Source: Clostridium pasteurianum DSM 525 = ATCC 6013
GTDB taxonomy: Bacteria; Bacillota; Clostridia; Clostridiales; Clostridiaceae
Assembly (NCBI RefSeq): GCF_000807255.1
Contig: NZ_CP009268.1
Span: 2,820,384 to 2,884,383 of the forward strand
Direction of reading: 5' to 3'
DNA: 64,000 bases
The notes under the pieces were generated by a model. That model searched no databases. It was not told where the DNA came from and was given only the letters and a program-made list of their open reading frames with translations. Within the stretch, counting starts at the first letter, position 1. Every line of letters begins with the position of its first letter. Of the stretch, positions 55,537 to 64,000 are shown piece by piece. The position numbers were made by a program, and so were the translations under genes.

Positions 55537-56724
55537 CTACATGTTTTGAAAAACAATTTTACCTGCTCTTATAGTTTTAATAACTGTTCCATATAACTCC
55601 ATCCCATTAAAAGGTGTATTTTTTCCTTTTGAGTGGAATTTTTGTGAATCAACAGTATATTTATTATCCAAATCTATGATTGCTAAGTCTCCTTCATATC
55701 CTATAGATATTTTTCCCTTATTGATATTTAGTATATCAGCAGGATTTTTTGACATTATCTCTGAAAGCTTATTTATAGTTAAATTTCCCTCTTTAACAAG
55801 TTTTGTATAACATACAGAAAATGAAGTTTCTATCCCCGATATTCCACAGGCTCCCTTTTCCTTATCCTCTTTACTATGAGGTGCATGATCTGTTCCTATA
55901 GCATCCACATACCCTTTTCTAATGGCATTTATAATATAATCTACATCTTCAGCCTCTCTTATTGGCGGATTAACTTTGTATAAATTTTCCCCGGTTAAAG
56001 CTATATGATGTGGTGTTACTTCACAGGTTATATTAAAACCTTCTTTTTTAGCTTCAATAATGTCTTTCATAGCTTCTTTTGTACTAACATGAGATAGATG
56101 CAAATGACATCCAGTAAATTTAGCCAGTGTAATATCTCTTTCTGTCATCATATTTTCTGACAATCTTGTACTTATAGGAGTAATTTCTTCATCCTCTGCA
56201 TGGGACATGACCACAAAATTTCTCTTATTTGCTACAACCATAGCATCATGCATTATCCTGTCGCTGTTTACACCTTTTCCATCATCAGATATGCACTTTA
56301 CAGAATCATCAATTTTTTCAAGATGGCTTATATCTTTACCTTGAAGATCTCTGGTAATACTAACAGTTTGATATGCATCCACAAGACCTATCTCTTTGGC
56401 TTTATTTACAACATAATTTACTGTTCTCATATCACTGCATACAGGCTTAGTGTTTCCCATAAGATTTACAGTAGTGTATCCACCTCTTACTGCCGCTCTA
56501 CTTCCTGTTTTTATATCCTCTTTGTATTCTAATCCCGGATCTCTAAAATGGCTGTGCAAATCTACAAAGGCAGGTGTAACTACATATCCCTTTGCATCAA
56601 GAATATCACAATCTTTTTGTAAATTATAGCCTATTTCTTCTATAATTCCATTATTAATATATATATCACCAACAAAATCTGAGGTATAATCTATAACTCT
56701 TCCGTTCTTTACTAACAGTTCCAT
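55537..56724 (-). CDS. pyrC: Dihydroorotase PyrC
   Basis: A 395-residue type I dihydroorotase of the amidohydrolase fold. FVDLHSHFRDPGLEYKEDI near 53-71 supplies the first two metal His and the substrate Arg. VMSHAEDEE near 172 and HLHLSHVST near 205 supply later His. AIGTDHAPHSKEDK near 276 supplies the Asp. It closes carbamoyl aspartate to dihydroorotate. The 215-base gap upstream contains family A copy 2. No fused domain is present. Confidence 0.96.
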   Translation of the reverse strand: MELLVKNGRVIDYTSDFVGDIYINNGIIEEIGYNLQKDCDILDAKGYVVTPAFVDLHSHFRDPGLEYKEDIKTGSRAAVRGGYTTVNLMGNTKPVCSDMRTVNYVVNKAKEIGLVDAYQTVSITRDLQGKDISHLEKIDDSVKCISDDGKGVNSDRIMHDAMVVANKRNFVVMSHAEDEEITPISTRLSENMMTERDITLAKFTGCHLHLSHVSTKEAMKDIIEAKKEGFNITCEVTPHHIALTGENLYKVNPPIREAEDVDYIINAIRKGYVDAIGTDHAPHSKEDKEKGACGISGIETSFSVCYTKLVKEGNLTINKLSEIMSKNPADILNINKGKISIGYEGDLAIIDLDNKYTVDSQKFHSKGKNTPFNGMELYGTVIKTIRAGKIVFQNM

Positions 56725-56748
56725 TTTTTTCGCTCCTTATATCACATT

Positions 56749-56884
56749 TTGAAGCAAGTTCTTAATTCAGGTGGGGATTCTTTTACCCCATCTGAATTTT
56801 AGAACTGCGAATGCATGGCTTACTTGGCGTTGAACTCCCACTTGAAGAAGGGGGAGACTTACGCCAAGTTAGTCAGGTTAAAAG
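56749..56884. repeat. Palindromic element family A, copy 2 (IS200/IS605-like MITE)
   Basis: Collinear with 45351-45486. Both hairpins are intact: TTCAGGTGGGG pairs with CCCCATCTGAA, and ACTTGGCGT with ACGCCAAGT. The inner CTCCC/GGGAG pair is complete here. It lies between pyrI and pyrC, so it is transcribed within the operon. The second hairpin's CTCCC-ACTT-x-AAG-GGGGAG layout resembles right-end hairpins of IS200/IS605 elements. The rest of the gap (56885-56939) holds no gene. Confidence 0.72.
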
Positions 56885-56939
56885 AAAATCTTTATTAAAT
56901 ATATAAGCTATTTTGTTAATTATTTTTATTTTATATACT

Positions 56940-57362
56940 CTATATTGTCTCTATTTCATCACAATACTCACATCTGTATTCCCCTTTTTCTTTATCTACC
57001 AAATGAAATATATGAGGAACATACTTTTCAACAGAAGTTATACACCTTGGATTTTTACACTTAATTACATTTTCAACTCTTTCCGGTAAACTGAGCTTTT
57101 TCTTTTCCTTGATTTTTTCGTCCTCTATTATATTAACCGTAATATTAGGATCTAAGAGACCAAGCATTTTAAAATCTAAATCTATTACATTTTCAATTTT
57201 AATAATGTCTTTTTTCTTATCTTTTGTACTATTTACATTCATAATCAAAGCTGTAGGAAAGTCCGCATCTAGTAAATTCAGATAATTATAAATCTTTATT
57301 CCATGACCTGCTTTTATGTGATCTATAACTATGCCATTTTTTATACTATTTATAGTAATCAA
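56940..57362 (-). CDS. pyrI: Aspartate carbamoyltransferase regulatory subunit PyrI
   Basis: A 140-residue regulatory chain that binds nucleotide effectors and joins PyrB trimers. The N-terminal allosteric domain has [19 protein letters not shown] near 7. The C-terminal zinc domain has four Cys in [11 protein letters not shown] near 106-116 and YRCEYCDE near 132. The start is TTG at 57362, directly after the pyrB stop, so it is translationally coupled. PyrI in clostridia supports feedback control by CTP or ATP. Confidence 0.94.
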   Translation of the reverse strand: MITINSIKNGIVIDHIKAGHGIKIYNYLNLLDADFPTALIMNVNSTKDKKKDIIKIENVIDLDFKMLGLLDPNITVNIIEDEKIKEKKKLSLPERVENVIKCKNPRCITSVEKYVPHIFHLVDKEKGEYRCEYCDEIETI

Positions 57363-58286
57363 TTAGCACACCCCCAAAAGCTTAGCTATTAACGCCATTC
57401 TTACATACATACCAAATTTCGCCTGTATAAAATAACAAGCTCTTTTATCTTCATCTACTTCATAATCTATTTCATTAACTCTAGGAAGAGGATGCAGTAT
57501 TATCATATCATCTTTTGCATTATCAAGTTTTTGCCTATCCAATATATAACTGTCTTTTAACCTTATATAATCTTCTTCATTAAAAAATCTCTCTCTTTGA
57601 ACTCTTGTCATATAAAGTATGTCTAATCCATCTATTACATCTTCCAAATTTTCTGCTTCCACATATTCTATATTGTTTTTTTCAAGTATTTCTTTTTTTA
57701 TGTACTCTGGTATTGTTAACTCTTTAGGAGAAATTAATACAAGTCTATTATTTTCATATCTAGATATTGCCTTTATAAGAGAGTGAACTGTTCTTCCAAA
57801 TTTCAAGTCACCACATATACCAATGGTAAAATTTGAAAGACTTCCTTTCATTTTTCTTATAGTTAAAAGATCTGTCAGTGTCTGAGTTGGATGTTGATGT
57901 CCTCCATCACCTGCATTTATCACAGGAATCTCTGAATACATGGAGGCTATTTTAGGTGCTCCTTCTTTTGAATGCCTCATAGCAGTTATGTCCGCATAGC
58001 AAGATACTATTCTGATAGTATCTGCTACAGTTTCTCCTTTTGACACGGAACTGGAATTAGGCTCTGAAAAACCAACCACCTGTCCTCCAAGTCTTAGCAT
58101 AGCAGCCTCAAAACTAAATCTAGTTCTTGTACTAGGTTCATAAAAAAGCGTTGCTAAAATTTTTCCTTCTGCTACATGCAAATATTCTTTGGGATTTTCT
58201 ATTATATTATCAGCCAGAGAAAATATTTCTTCAAGCTCTTCTATAGTAAAATCCATAGGATCAATAAGACTTCTTCCCTTTAACAT
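57363..58286 (-). CDS. pyrB: Aspartate carbamoyltransferase catalytic subunit PyrB
   Basis: A 307-residue catalytic chain making carbamoyl aspartate. [13 protein letters not shown] near 50 is the carbamoyl-phosphate motif. [18 protein letters not shown] near 128 and [11 protein letters not shown] near 262 complete the active site. Start at ATG 58286, six bases after AAGGAGG; an ATG six bases earlier also lies within that site. The 3' arm of a PyrR-box motif overlaps the Shine-Dalgarno. First gene of the pyr operon. Confidence 0.96.
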   Translation of the reverse strand: MLKGRSLIDPMDFTIEELEEIFSLADNIIENPKEYLHVAEGKILATLFYEPSTRTRFSFEAAMLRLGGQVVGFSEPNSSSVSKGETVADTIRIVSCYADITAMRHSKEGAPKIASMYSEIPVINAGDGGHQHPTQTLTDLLTIRKMKGSLSNFTIGICGDLKFGRTVHSLIKAISRYENNRLVLISPKELTIPEYIKKEILEKNNIEYVEAENLEDVIDGLDILYMTRVQRERFFNEEDYIRLKDSYILDRQKLDNAKDDMIILHPLPRVNEIDYEVDEDKRACYFIQAKFGMYVRMALIAKLLGVC

Positions 58287-58295
58287 AATCATCCT

Positions 58296-58327
58296 CCTTC
58301 TTAGTCTCCCTGTACTAAATTTAAAGG
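58296..58327 (-). promoter_or_regulatory. PyrR-box motif overlapping the pyrB ribosome site
   Basis: The minus strand reads CCTTTAAATTTAGTACAGGG and then AGACTAAGAAGG, running directly into AGG and the pyrB start. It shares the 32-bp frame of the other two PyrR boxes (CCTTTAAATT...AGACT...GAAGG). No terminator lies between it and the gene. Occupancy would hide the Shine-Dalgarno, so translational repression is inferred. Confidence 0.75.
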
Positions 58328-58389
58328 TATTAAAATTGATAAGATAAAATCAATCTTTTTCTTGTATATTTATTTTAGTGCATTAAAAA

Positions 58390-58411
58390 ATGCCTCCACA
58401 AAAGAAGGCAT
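58390..58411 (-). terminator. Attenuator hairpin in the pyrB leader
   Basis: On the minus strand ATGCCTTC and GGAGGCAT (one G-T pair) form an 8-bp stem with a 6-base loop, followed by six T. It lies 20 bases after the first PyrR box. Confidence 0.85.
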
Positions 58412-58430
58412 AAAAATTCCATTACTTTTA

Positions 58431-58462
58431 CCTTCCCAGTCTCACGGAACTGAATTTAAAGG
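58431..58462 (-). promoter_or_regulatory. PyrR binding loop in the pyrB leader
   Basis: The minus strand has CCTTTAAATTCAGTTCCGTG followed by AGACTGGGAAGG. It corresponds to the anti-antiterminator loop bound by PyrR, upstream of a terminator, as in the carA leader. The core differs slightly from the carA site (TTCCGTGAGACT versus GTCCAGAGAGGCT). Confidence 0.82.
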
Positions 58463-58478
58463 CTATCTCACTTATAAT

Positions 58479-58507
58479 ATGATATCATTATAGTCTAAAA
58501 TTGTCAA
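58479..58507 (-). promoter_or_regulatory. pyr operon promoter
   Basis: On the minus strand TTGACA (complement of 58502-58507) and TATCAT (complement of 58479-58484) are 17 bases apart. Transcription would start about 10 bases before the PyrR loop. Beyond it, 58508-58740 is AT-rich without a gene. Confidence 0.75.
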
Positions 58508-58758
58508 TGAACATCTATTTAACTATTTCACAATTTATACAAGCTGGATATCTATATTACAAATTGTATTTTATTAAAAATTATTATAGAAAATTTCTTA
58601 TTAAAATATTAAAATATAATTATAGCATATTTTACATAAATTAATTTAAATAACTAAAGCAAAATTTAAAATTTTATTTATTAGATAATCAAAATATCAA
58701 TTCATCTTAAATAATATTTATTTGCTGGTTATTATTATAAGAAGGGACTGCATTAAAA

Positions 58759-59364
58759 TTGGTAGAAAACATCATAAATATATTAATAAGTATATTGGAT
58801 AAGCTTGGTTACTTAGGAACATTTTTAGGTATGTTATTTGAAAGTGCTTGTATACCTATCCCCAGTGAAATTATTTTACCCTTTGGTGGATATTTAAGCT
58901 TTCAAGGACATTTAAATTTAGTAATAGTAATAATTTCGGGGACCTTAGGTGGAACTACTGGATCTATTATAGCTTATTTCATAGGTTCTCTAGGGGGAAG
59001 ACCACTTGTAGAAAAATATGCAAGCAAACTCCATTTATCAAAAGAAAAAATTGAAAAGAGTGATTCCATGTTTAACAGGTATGGTGATAAGATAATATTC
59101 TTTTCAAGGCTTCTACCTGTTATTAGAACATTTATATCTCTCCCAGCTGGAGTTGCTAAAATGAATTTTTCAAAATTTGTATTATACACAGTAGTAGGAT
59201 CTGCAATATGGAGTACATTTCTGGTATATTTGGGATTTATAATGGGTGAAAACTGGGAAACTATACATTCTTATTATCATTATGCAGATATAGCCGTAGT
59301 AATATTACTAGTAATTTTTATAATTTATAAAGTGGTTACTAGAAAAAAAGCTGTAAGAGAATAA
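58759..59364 (+). CDS. DedA-family membrane protein
   Basis: A 201-residue DedA/SNARE-associated-type protein with about five hydrophobic segments. FESACIPIPSEIILPFGGYLS near 28-48 is the DedA E-x3-P-x-P-(G/S)E motif. FSRLLPVIRTFISLPAGVAKM near 113-133 is the conserved R-x3-P-x-(V/I)R-x3-x2-AG motif. Bacterial DedA proteins act as undecaprenyl- or lipid-phosphate flippases. Start at TTG 58759, with GAAGGGA upstream. A terminator shared with xpt follows it. Confidence 0.9.
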   Translation: MVENIINILISILDKLGYLGTFLGMLFESACIPIPSEIILPFGGYLSFQGHLNLVIVIISGTLGGTTGSIIAYFIGSLGGRPLVEKYASKLHLSKEKIEKSDSMFNRYGDKIIFFSRLLPVIRTFISLPAGVAKMNFSKFVLYTVVGSAIWSTFLVYLGFIMGENWETIHSYYHYADIAVVILLVIFIIYKVVTRKKAVRE

Positions 59365-59410
59365 GTGAATATCAGAAATTTAGCAGTTTAATATTTAGCA
59401 GCTTATAAAA

Positions 59411-59453
59411 AGAGCTGTCTCACCATATATATGCATAAATGTGAGACAGCTCT
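59411..59453. terminator. Bidirectional terminator between dedA and xpt
   Basis: AGAGCTGTCTCAC pairs exactly with GTGAGACAGCTCT around a 17-base loop. T-runs flank it on both strands, serving the convergent genes. Confidence 0.9.
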
Positions 59454-59541
59454 TTAGCTATTCTACTATTAAAAGAATCATTAAAATCCAATTTTCAACA
59501 GCCAAATGAGTACATTTTCAAATTCAATGAATATTTTGATA

Positions 59542-60114
59542 TTATTTAAAAATTAATCTGTTATCTTTCATATCCTCTATTATTGCCAGAGATTCAAGAT
59601 ATACACCGCATTCCTCTATCATTTTTCTTCCACCCTGAAAATATTTTTCAATTACAATTCCTATGCCGCAAACTTCAGCTCCAGCTTGTCTAATTATGTC
59701 AATTAATCCAAGTGCTGCACTGCCACTAGCAAGAAAATCATCAATGATAAGAATCCTATCACCACTATTTATGTACTTTTTTGAAACTCTTATTTTATAA
59801 GATTCTTCTTTAGTAAAAGAATATACTTCTGACTCATAGGCATCTTTATCAAGATTTGTAGCACTATATTTCTTTGCAAATATTACAGGTACATTATTGA
59901 AATGTTGAGCTGCTATACATGCAATTCCAATACCAGAAGCTTCAATTGTAAGTATTTTTGTTATATTTTTGTGCTTGAATCTATTTTTAAATTCTTTTCC
60001 TATTTCATTAAATAGTTCTATATCCATTTGATGATTTAAAAAACTGTCAACCTTTAATATTCTATTCTTAATGACAATTCCATCTTTTAATATTCTTTTC
60101 TTTAAAAGTTCCAT
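59542..60114 (-). CDS. xpt: Xanthine phosphoribosyltransferase
   Basis: A 190-residue purine-salvage PRTase converting xanthine and PRPP to XMP. The PRPP loop is [19 protein letters not shown] near 121-139. [10 protein letters not shown] near 22 and [10 protein letters not shown] near 56 are the group's substrate motifs. It starts 43 nt after the ABC exporter gene on the same strand. No guanine riboswitch was seen in the available leader, which belongs to the exporter gene. Confidence 0.92.
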   Translation of the reverse strand: MELLKKRILKDGIVIKNRILKVDSFLNHQMDIELFNEIGKEFKNRFKHKNITKILTIEASGIGIACIAAQHFNNVPVIFAKKYSATNLDKDAYESEVYSFTKEESYKIRVSKKYINSGDRILIIDDFLASGSAALGLIDIIRQAGAEVCGIGIVIEKYFQGGRKMIEECGVYLESLAIIEDMKDNRLIFK

Positions 60115-60156
60115 ATCTTTAATCCTTTCACTATATAATTTTAATATCTAATTATC

Positions 60157-61896
60157 TTATTTTAATATATCAAATTGCATATTATAAAGTGTCGCATATA
60201 ATCCATTTTTTGCGATTAACTCTTTATGACTTCCCTTTTCCTTTACACCATTATCAGTTAATACTATTATCTGGTCTGAATTTCTTATAGTACTTAATCT
60301 ATGAGCAATAACTATAGTTGTTCTATTTTTTGAAAGTTCCTCTAAAGACTGCTGTATAAATCTTTCACTTTCATTATCAAGAGCAGATGTAGCTTCGTCA
60401 AGTATTAATATTGGAGGATTTTTAAGAAAAACTCTAGCTATAGATATTCTCTGCTTTTGTCCACCTGAAAGCTTAACCCCTCTTTCACCTACATGAGTTT
60501 CATATCCATATTCCAAGTTCTCAATAAATTCATGTATATTTGCCCTTTTAGCTGCTTCTATTATATCTTCATCTGTAGCATCCTGTTTACCATAAGCTAT
60601 ATTTTCTTTTATAGTTCCACCAAACATATATACATCCTGCTGTACTAGTCCTATAGCATTTCTCAAAGAATTTAATTTTATATCTTTTATATCTATCCCA
60701 TCTATAGTTATATCCCCCTTAGTAGCCTCGTAAAATCTCGGTATAAGATTACAAAAAGTAGTCTTTCCACCTCCTGAAGGACCTACCAAAGCAATATTTT
60801 TTCCAGCTGATATTTCAATATCTATATCCTTTAAAACATCATTTTTGTCATCATATCCAAAAGAAACATTATTAAATTTAATACTTCCCCTTGGATTAAA
60901 TACTTCTATTGCATCTTCTTTATCTACAATTGCAGGCTTTGTATTAATTACTTGTAAAAATCTTTCAAAACCTGTAATACCTCTTTGAAACTGTTCTGTA
61001 AAATTAACTAATTTATCAATTGGATTTAAAAATATATTTATATATAGAATATAAATTACCAAATCTGACACACTTAACAATGACTTACTTATTAATATTC
61101 CTCCAAACAGTATGGCAGCAAGATATAATATTCCCTGAAAAAAACCATTTCCGCTATAATATTTTCCCATTATGAAATAGCTTTCTTCCTTGGTTTTTAA
61201 AAATTGCTTATTTCCCTTTTTAAATTTCTTTTCTTCAACATTTTCGTTAGCAAAAGATTTTACCACTCTTATGCCTGCAAGACTATCCTGTACAACTGCA
61301 TTAACCTCTGCAATTTCCTTTCTATTTCTCATAAATACATGTTTCATTTTCCTATTATAAAAAACAGAAAAATATACCATTCCCAAAGTAATAACTAAAA
61401 GCACAAGTGTTATTGGAAGGTTAATACTTGAAAGTATAATAAACGAGCCTACTATCTTCAATATGGAAATAAATAAATCTTCCGGACCATGATGTGCCAA
61501 TTCAGATATATCAAAAAGATCTGTTATTATTCTCGACATAAGTGTTCCCGTATTATTATTATCGTAATATGAAAATGGTAACTTTTGAAATTGATTAAAA
61601 AGGTCTTTCCTCATATTTGCTTCCATCTTTGCACCCATAATATGTCCCCAAGAGGTTATAAAATATTGACAAAAATATCTTACTATGTACATTATAAGTA
61701 AAGCTGCTCCAATTATAAAAACATATTTTAGTATCTTATTTTCATTCTTCAAGACATATACATCATTCAATAAAAATCTTACTATAATAGGAAAAATAAG
61801 ATCTATAGCTGATAAAAGCAAAGCACAAAACATATCTGCAAAAAATAATCCTCTATAGGGCTTATAATATTGGAAAAATTTGTTCAAGCTTTTCAT
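60157..61896 (-). CDS. ABC exporter, fused permease-ATPase
   Basis: A 579-residue half-transporter. Six hydrophobic segments occupy about residues 18-300. The nucleotide-binding domain has VGPSGGGKTTFCN near 369 (Walker A), GVKLSGGQKQRISIAR near 473 (signature), ILILDEATSALD near 493 (Walker B) and IVIAHRLS near 528 (switch His). It resembles lipid or multidrug exporters of the MsbA/BmrA group. The substrate is unknown. GAAAGGAGAT precedes the ATG. The 270-base gap upstream has no recognised gene. Confidence 0.9.
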   Translation of the reverse strand: MKSLNKFFQYYKPYRGLFFADMFCALLLSAIDLIFPIIVRFLLNDVYVLKNENKILKYVFIIGAALLIMYIVRYFCQYFITSWGHIMGAKMEANMRKDLFNQFQKLPFSYYDNNNTGTLMSRIITDLFDISELAHHGPEDLFISILKIVGSFIILSSINLPITLVLLVITLGMVYFSVFYNRKMKHVFMRNRKEIAEVNAVVQDSLAGIRVVKSFANENVEEKKFKKGNKQFLKTKEESYFIMGKYYSGNGFFQGILYLAAILFGGILISKSLLSVSDLVIYILYINIFLNPIDKLVNFTEQFQRGITGFERFLQVINTKPAIVDKEDAIEVFNPRGSIKFNNVSFGYDDKNDVLKDIDIEISAGKNIALVGPSGGGKTTFCNLIPRFYEATKGDITIDGIDIKDIKLNSLRNAIGLVQQDVYMFGGTIKENIAYGKQDATDEDIIEAAKRANIHEFIENLEYGYETHVGERGVKLSGGQKQRISIARVFLKNPPILILDEATSALDNESERFIQQSLEELSKNRTTIVIAHRLSTIRNSDQIIVLTDNGVKEKGSHKELIAKNGLYATLYNMQFDILK

Positions 61897-62167
61897 TCTA
61901 TCTATCTCCTTTCTTAAATAATTTTTGTTTTCAAAAATTATATAATAAAAACCATACTTGTTAGATTAACATTTTATAAAAAAATAATCAATATAGTAAT
62001 GCAGAATATACTTTCATTTTATATATTGAGAATTGAAAGTTTTTATACAAACACTTTACAGCTTGGATTTATTTCCTGTCCCACCTTCAATTCCCTAGAA
62101 TACGATTATTCAAACTACACAATATACTATTGTAACATAAATAATTAATTAAAAGGAGATGGAACAC

Positions 62168-62371
62168 ATGGCAAGTAGAAGTAATAGAATTTTAGTACCA
62201 GAAGCAAAAGAAGGTTTAAACAGATTTAAAATGGAAGCAGCTCATGAAGTTGGTACTCCTTTAACTGAAGGATACAATGGGGATCTTACTTCAAGACAAA
62301 ATGGTTCTGTTGGCGGTCAAATGGTTAAAAAGATGGTTCAGGAGTACGAAAATAAATTAAGTGGTAAATAG
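62168..62371 (+). CDS. Alpha/beta-type small acid-soluble spore protein
   Basis: A 67-residue DNA-binding spore protein. LNRFKMEAAHEVGTPLTEG is the family's conserved segment and contains the GPR protease cleavage region (E-x-A-x-E-(L/V)G). GDLTSRQNGSVGGQMVKKMV is the second conserved block. These proteins coat and protect spore DNA and are degraded at germination. Start at ATG 62168, ten bases after AAGGAG; the ATG at 62159 abuts that site. Confidence 0.95.
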   Translation: MASRSNRILVPEAKEGLNRFKMEAAHEVGTPLTEGYNGDLTSRQNGSVGGQMVKKMVQEYENKLSGK

Positions 62372-62401
62372 TCTAGAATCTTTTTGATATGTAATTTAGG
62401 A

Positions 62402-62441
62402 GCTGTCGCATTAGCATAAAAAAGTATGCTAACGCGGCAGC
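62402..62441 (+). terminator. Hairpin after the spore gene; may also be an IS end
   Basis: GCTGTCGCATTAGCATA and TATGCTAACGCGGCAGC pair with two mismatches, followed by GTTTTTTG. It is a good terminator for the spore gene. IS1182-like elements have comparable GCTGTCGC-type ends, so it may instead bound the neighbouring element. Confidence 0.75.
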
Positions 62442-62576
62442 GTTTTTTGTGTGTGTCATAGAAAATTTAATGATATTTTAATCCCCAATAAGCTCGATAA
62501 TTAAAAAATGGCGCACTTTAATAAACCTTTGATATTAAGGCCTTTTTTGATTTGCAGAGTTTTTAAGATTTTAAAA

Positions 62577-64000
62577 TTAAGCACTCTTTTTAAGTGGAAA
62601 AAGATGTGTTCCAGTTCTATCTGACTGGATTTTATTATGTAGCTTATTTATATTATGTGCCATAGCTAACAGAATACTTTCCGCCAAAACATTCTTTTTA
62701 CCTCTACTTAGATATCTACGAAATCCCATATCCTGTTTTATCTCTGCAAAAGAGCCTTCGGCTTGAATACTTCGATTCATTCTTAACTCGCAACCTTCTT
62801 CACTTACAATTCTTTCAAGATTCTCTTTGCGAAGCATGTTGAAGAGCTTTGAAGTTTCAAGATTTTTAACTCTATCCTCTAATGGCGTTTTACAGTTATG
62901 TCCTTTTATACATTTATTTTTTTGATTACAATTACTGCAATCCTCACATGTGTAGATTGTTTTTTTCACTTACATAACCAGTCTTACTTTTTCTTTTTAT
63001 TATTCTATTTACTGTTAGCTTCTTATTATTTTTGCAAGTATAATAATCACCAAATTCATCATAGTCCATGTTTTCTATTCGGCTTATATCATCCTTATAT
63101 TTTCTTGTTTTAGCTATTTCATAATTTGCTGGCTTAATATATGATAACTGTCCATTTTCTTTAGTATAAACATAATTTTCTTCACTCTCATAGCCTGAGT
63201 CTGTAGTTATTTTTAAATATCTAAAATACAAGAAGTTCTCCATGCTTTTTAGAAATGGAATCAACGTTGTGGTGTCCGCAGGCTGATCGCCTACAGTAAG
63301 CCACACTATATATTCAGAATCAACTCCATGCTGCACATTGTAAGCAGGTTTTAACTGACCGTTTTTCATGGCGTCTTCTTTCATCCTCATAAAAGTTGCA
63401 TCTTTATCTGTCTTCGAATAGCTATTACGCTTACCGCAGATATGGATTTTCTGTGTGTATTCTTTTAGCTTATTAAGATATTCCTCGAGTTTTTCAATAG
63501 AACGTTGAATTGGAGTTTTCCTTTTACCACATCCATGTACAAATTCAATATTTTCTTCTTGTTTCAAGGCATAAAGTTTCTTGCGTAGCTTCTTTACATG
63601 CTTTATTTTTACTCTGTTTTCATATACGAGCTTTAGTCCGTATAGTTCTTCGCATTCAGCTACAAAATCAGCTAATTTATAAAGTAGTCTCTCCAAATTT
63701 TTTGAAACTGCTTTTTTCCAAACGAAAGTATACTTATTGGCACATGCCTCTATCTTTGTACCGTCAATAAATATAGCGTCCCCTAATATTTCTCCAATTT
63801 CATAAAGAAAGTTTGTCATTTCTGCCATAATTGTTTCTGCGCATTGAGAAAGGTGGATACTACGGAATCTTGCAAAGGTAGAATGATCTGGTACTGGTGA
63901 ACCCTCTAAAAGGTACATGAAATTTACATCTCTTTTGCAGGAGGTTTCCATTTCCCTAGAAGAATATCTATGATTCATGTAAGAATAAAGTACAATCTTC
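62577..64000 (-). pseudogene. IS1182-family transposase, frameshifted and partial
   Basis: The upstream frame runs from the edge (codons KIVLYSYMNHRYSSREMET before and after 63978) to a stop at 62944. It includes SPVPDHSTFARFR near the start, the DDE-type FIDGTKIEACAN near 63765, and TDSGYESEENYVYTK near 63190. The rest, YTCEDCSNCNQKNKC to 62577, is in the +1 frame. The break is in a run of seven A near 62965. Six A would restore one protein. It may be dead, or the run may vary. Confidence 0.88.

Larger units (their letters stand above)
62402..64000 (-). mobile_element. IS1182-like element, partial (runs off right edge)
   Basis: A broken transposase gene occupies 62577-64000 and continues off the edge. 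The left limit is uncertain; the GCTGTCGC hairpin at 62402-62441 may belong to it. The second inverted repeat is outside the window. Confidence 0.65.

Noticed and set aside
58370-58470. A T-box or other tRNA-type leader upstream of pyrB
   Set aside because: No specifier or T-box sequence; the elements match PyrR loops instead.
59542-62160. A purine riboswitch for xpt
   Set aside because: No conserved riboswitch core was seen before xpt or before the ABC exporter gene.
62944-62985. Programmed -1 frameshift in the IS1182-like transposase
   Set aside because: The continuing frame is +1 relative to the first; a -1 slip leads to no sensible protein.

Overview
The window is low-GC (AT-rich) DNA from a spore-forming Clostridium, most likely a cluster I species. 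Supporting this are the tig-clpP-clpX-lonB-lon-engB order, two small acid-soluble spore protein genes, PyrR-type attenuators, strong AGGAGG ribosome binding sites with frequent TTG/GTG starts, and a type I-B CRISPR system whose repeat ends in ATTTAAAT on the transcribed strand. The species cannot be fixed from the sequence alone.

Region 1 (1-14770) is a type I-B CRISPR-Cas locus on the minus strand. In transcription order it reads leader (about 14113-13998), 38-repeat array (13997-11536), an AlbA_2/Schlafen-type ATPase gene, a broken Rpn-family nuclease gene, a complete IS4-like element with a 7-bp target duplication, then cas6-cas8b-cas7-cas5-cas3-cas4. cas4 runs off the left edge; cas1 and cas2 are presumably beyond it. 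A macrodomain gene lies just upstream of the leader. Between the IS and the Rpn relic are a perfect 42-bp palindrome and two possible decayed CRISPR repeats.

Region 2 (14900-33260) is mostly chromosomal housekeeping and envelope genes. It holds a short-chain dehydrogenase, a VOC protein, a metallo-beta-lactamase-fold protein, a three-repeat gamma-type-like spore protein and a DUF2156 protein. Next comes an operon of two tandem rodA paralogues, an FabG-like reductase and a membrane-anchored MBL-fold protein that has lost its metal ligands. DUF3892, trmB and a site-2 protease follow. Then a two-gene unit (membrane-anchored phosphodiester glycosidase plus membrane-anchored beta-propeller-like protein) is present twice in tandem. 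A PIN-PhoH ATPase, a PerR-like regulator with a consensus promoter and an FG-GAP-like membrane protein end the region.

Region 3 (33260-45260) begins with an IS91-like HUH element and its zinc-ribbon partner. The protein quality-control cluster tig, clpP, clpX, lonB, lon, engB follows, then a TIM-barrel isomerase-like gene and an anchored hypothetical protein.

Region 4 (45350-58510) is de novo pyrimidine synthesis. carA-carB has a PyrR attenuator. pyrB-pyrI-pyrC-pyrF-pyrK-pyrD-pyrE has a PyrR attenuator and a second PyrR-box motif directly over the pyrB Shine-Dalgarno. Three short palindromic elements of two families lie here: two IS200/IS605-like copies and one inverted-repeat element; two of the three sit inside the pyr operon. 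An M1 peptidase lipoprotein gene separates pyrE from carA.

Region 5 (58750-64000) has a DedA membrane protein, xpt, an ABC exporter, an alpha/beta-type spore protein gene, and a frameshifted IS1182-like transposase running off the right edge.

No rRNA or tRNA gene was recognised. The strongest leads are the double PyrR control at pyrB, the duplicated glycosidase/propeller unit, the non-cas genes between array and cas operon, and the small palindromic elements. None was checked against a database.
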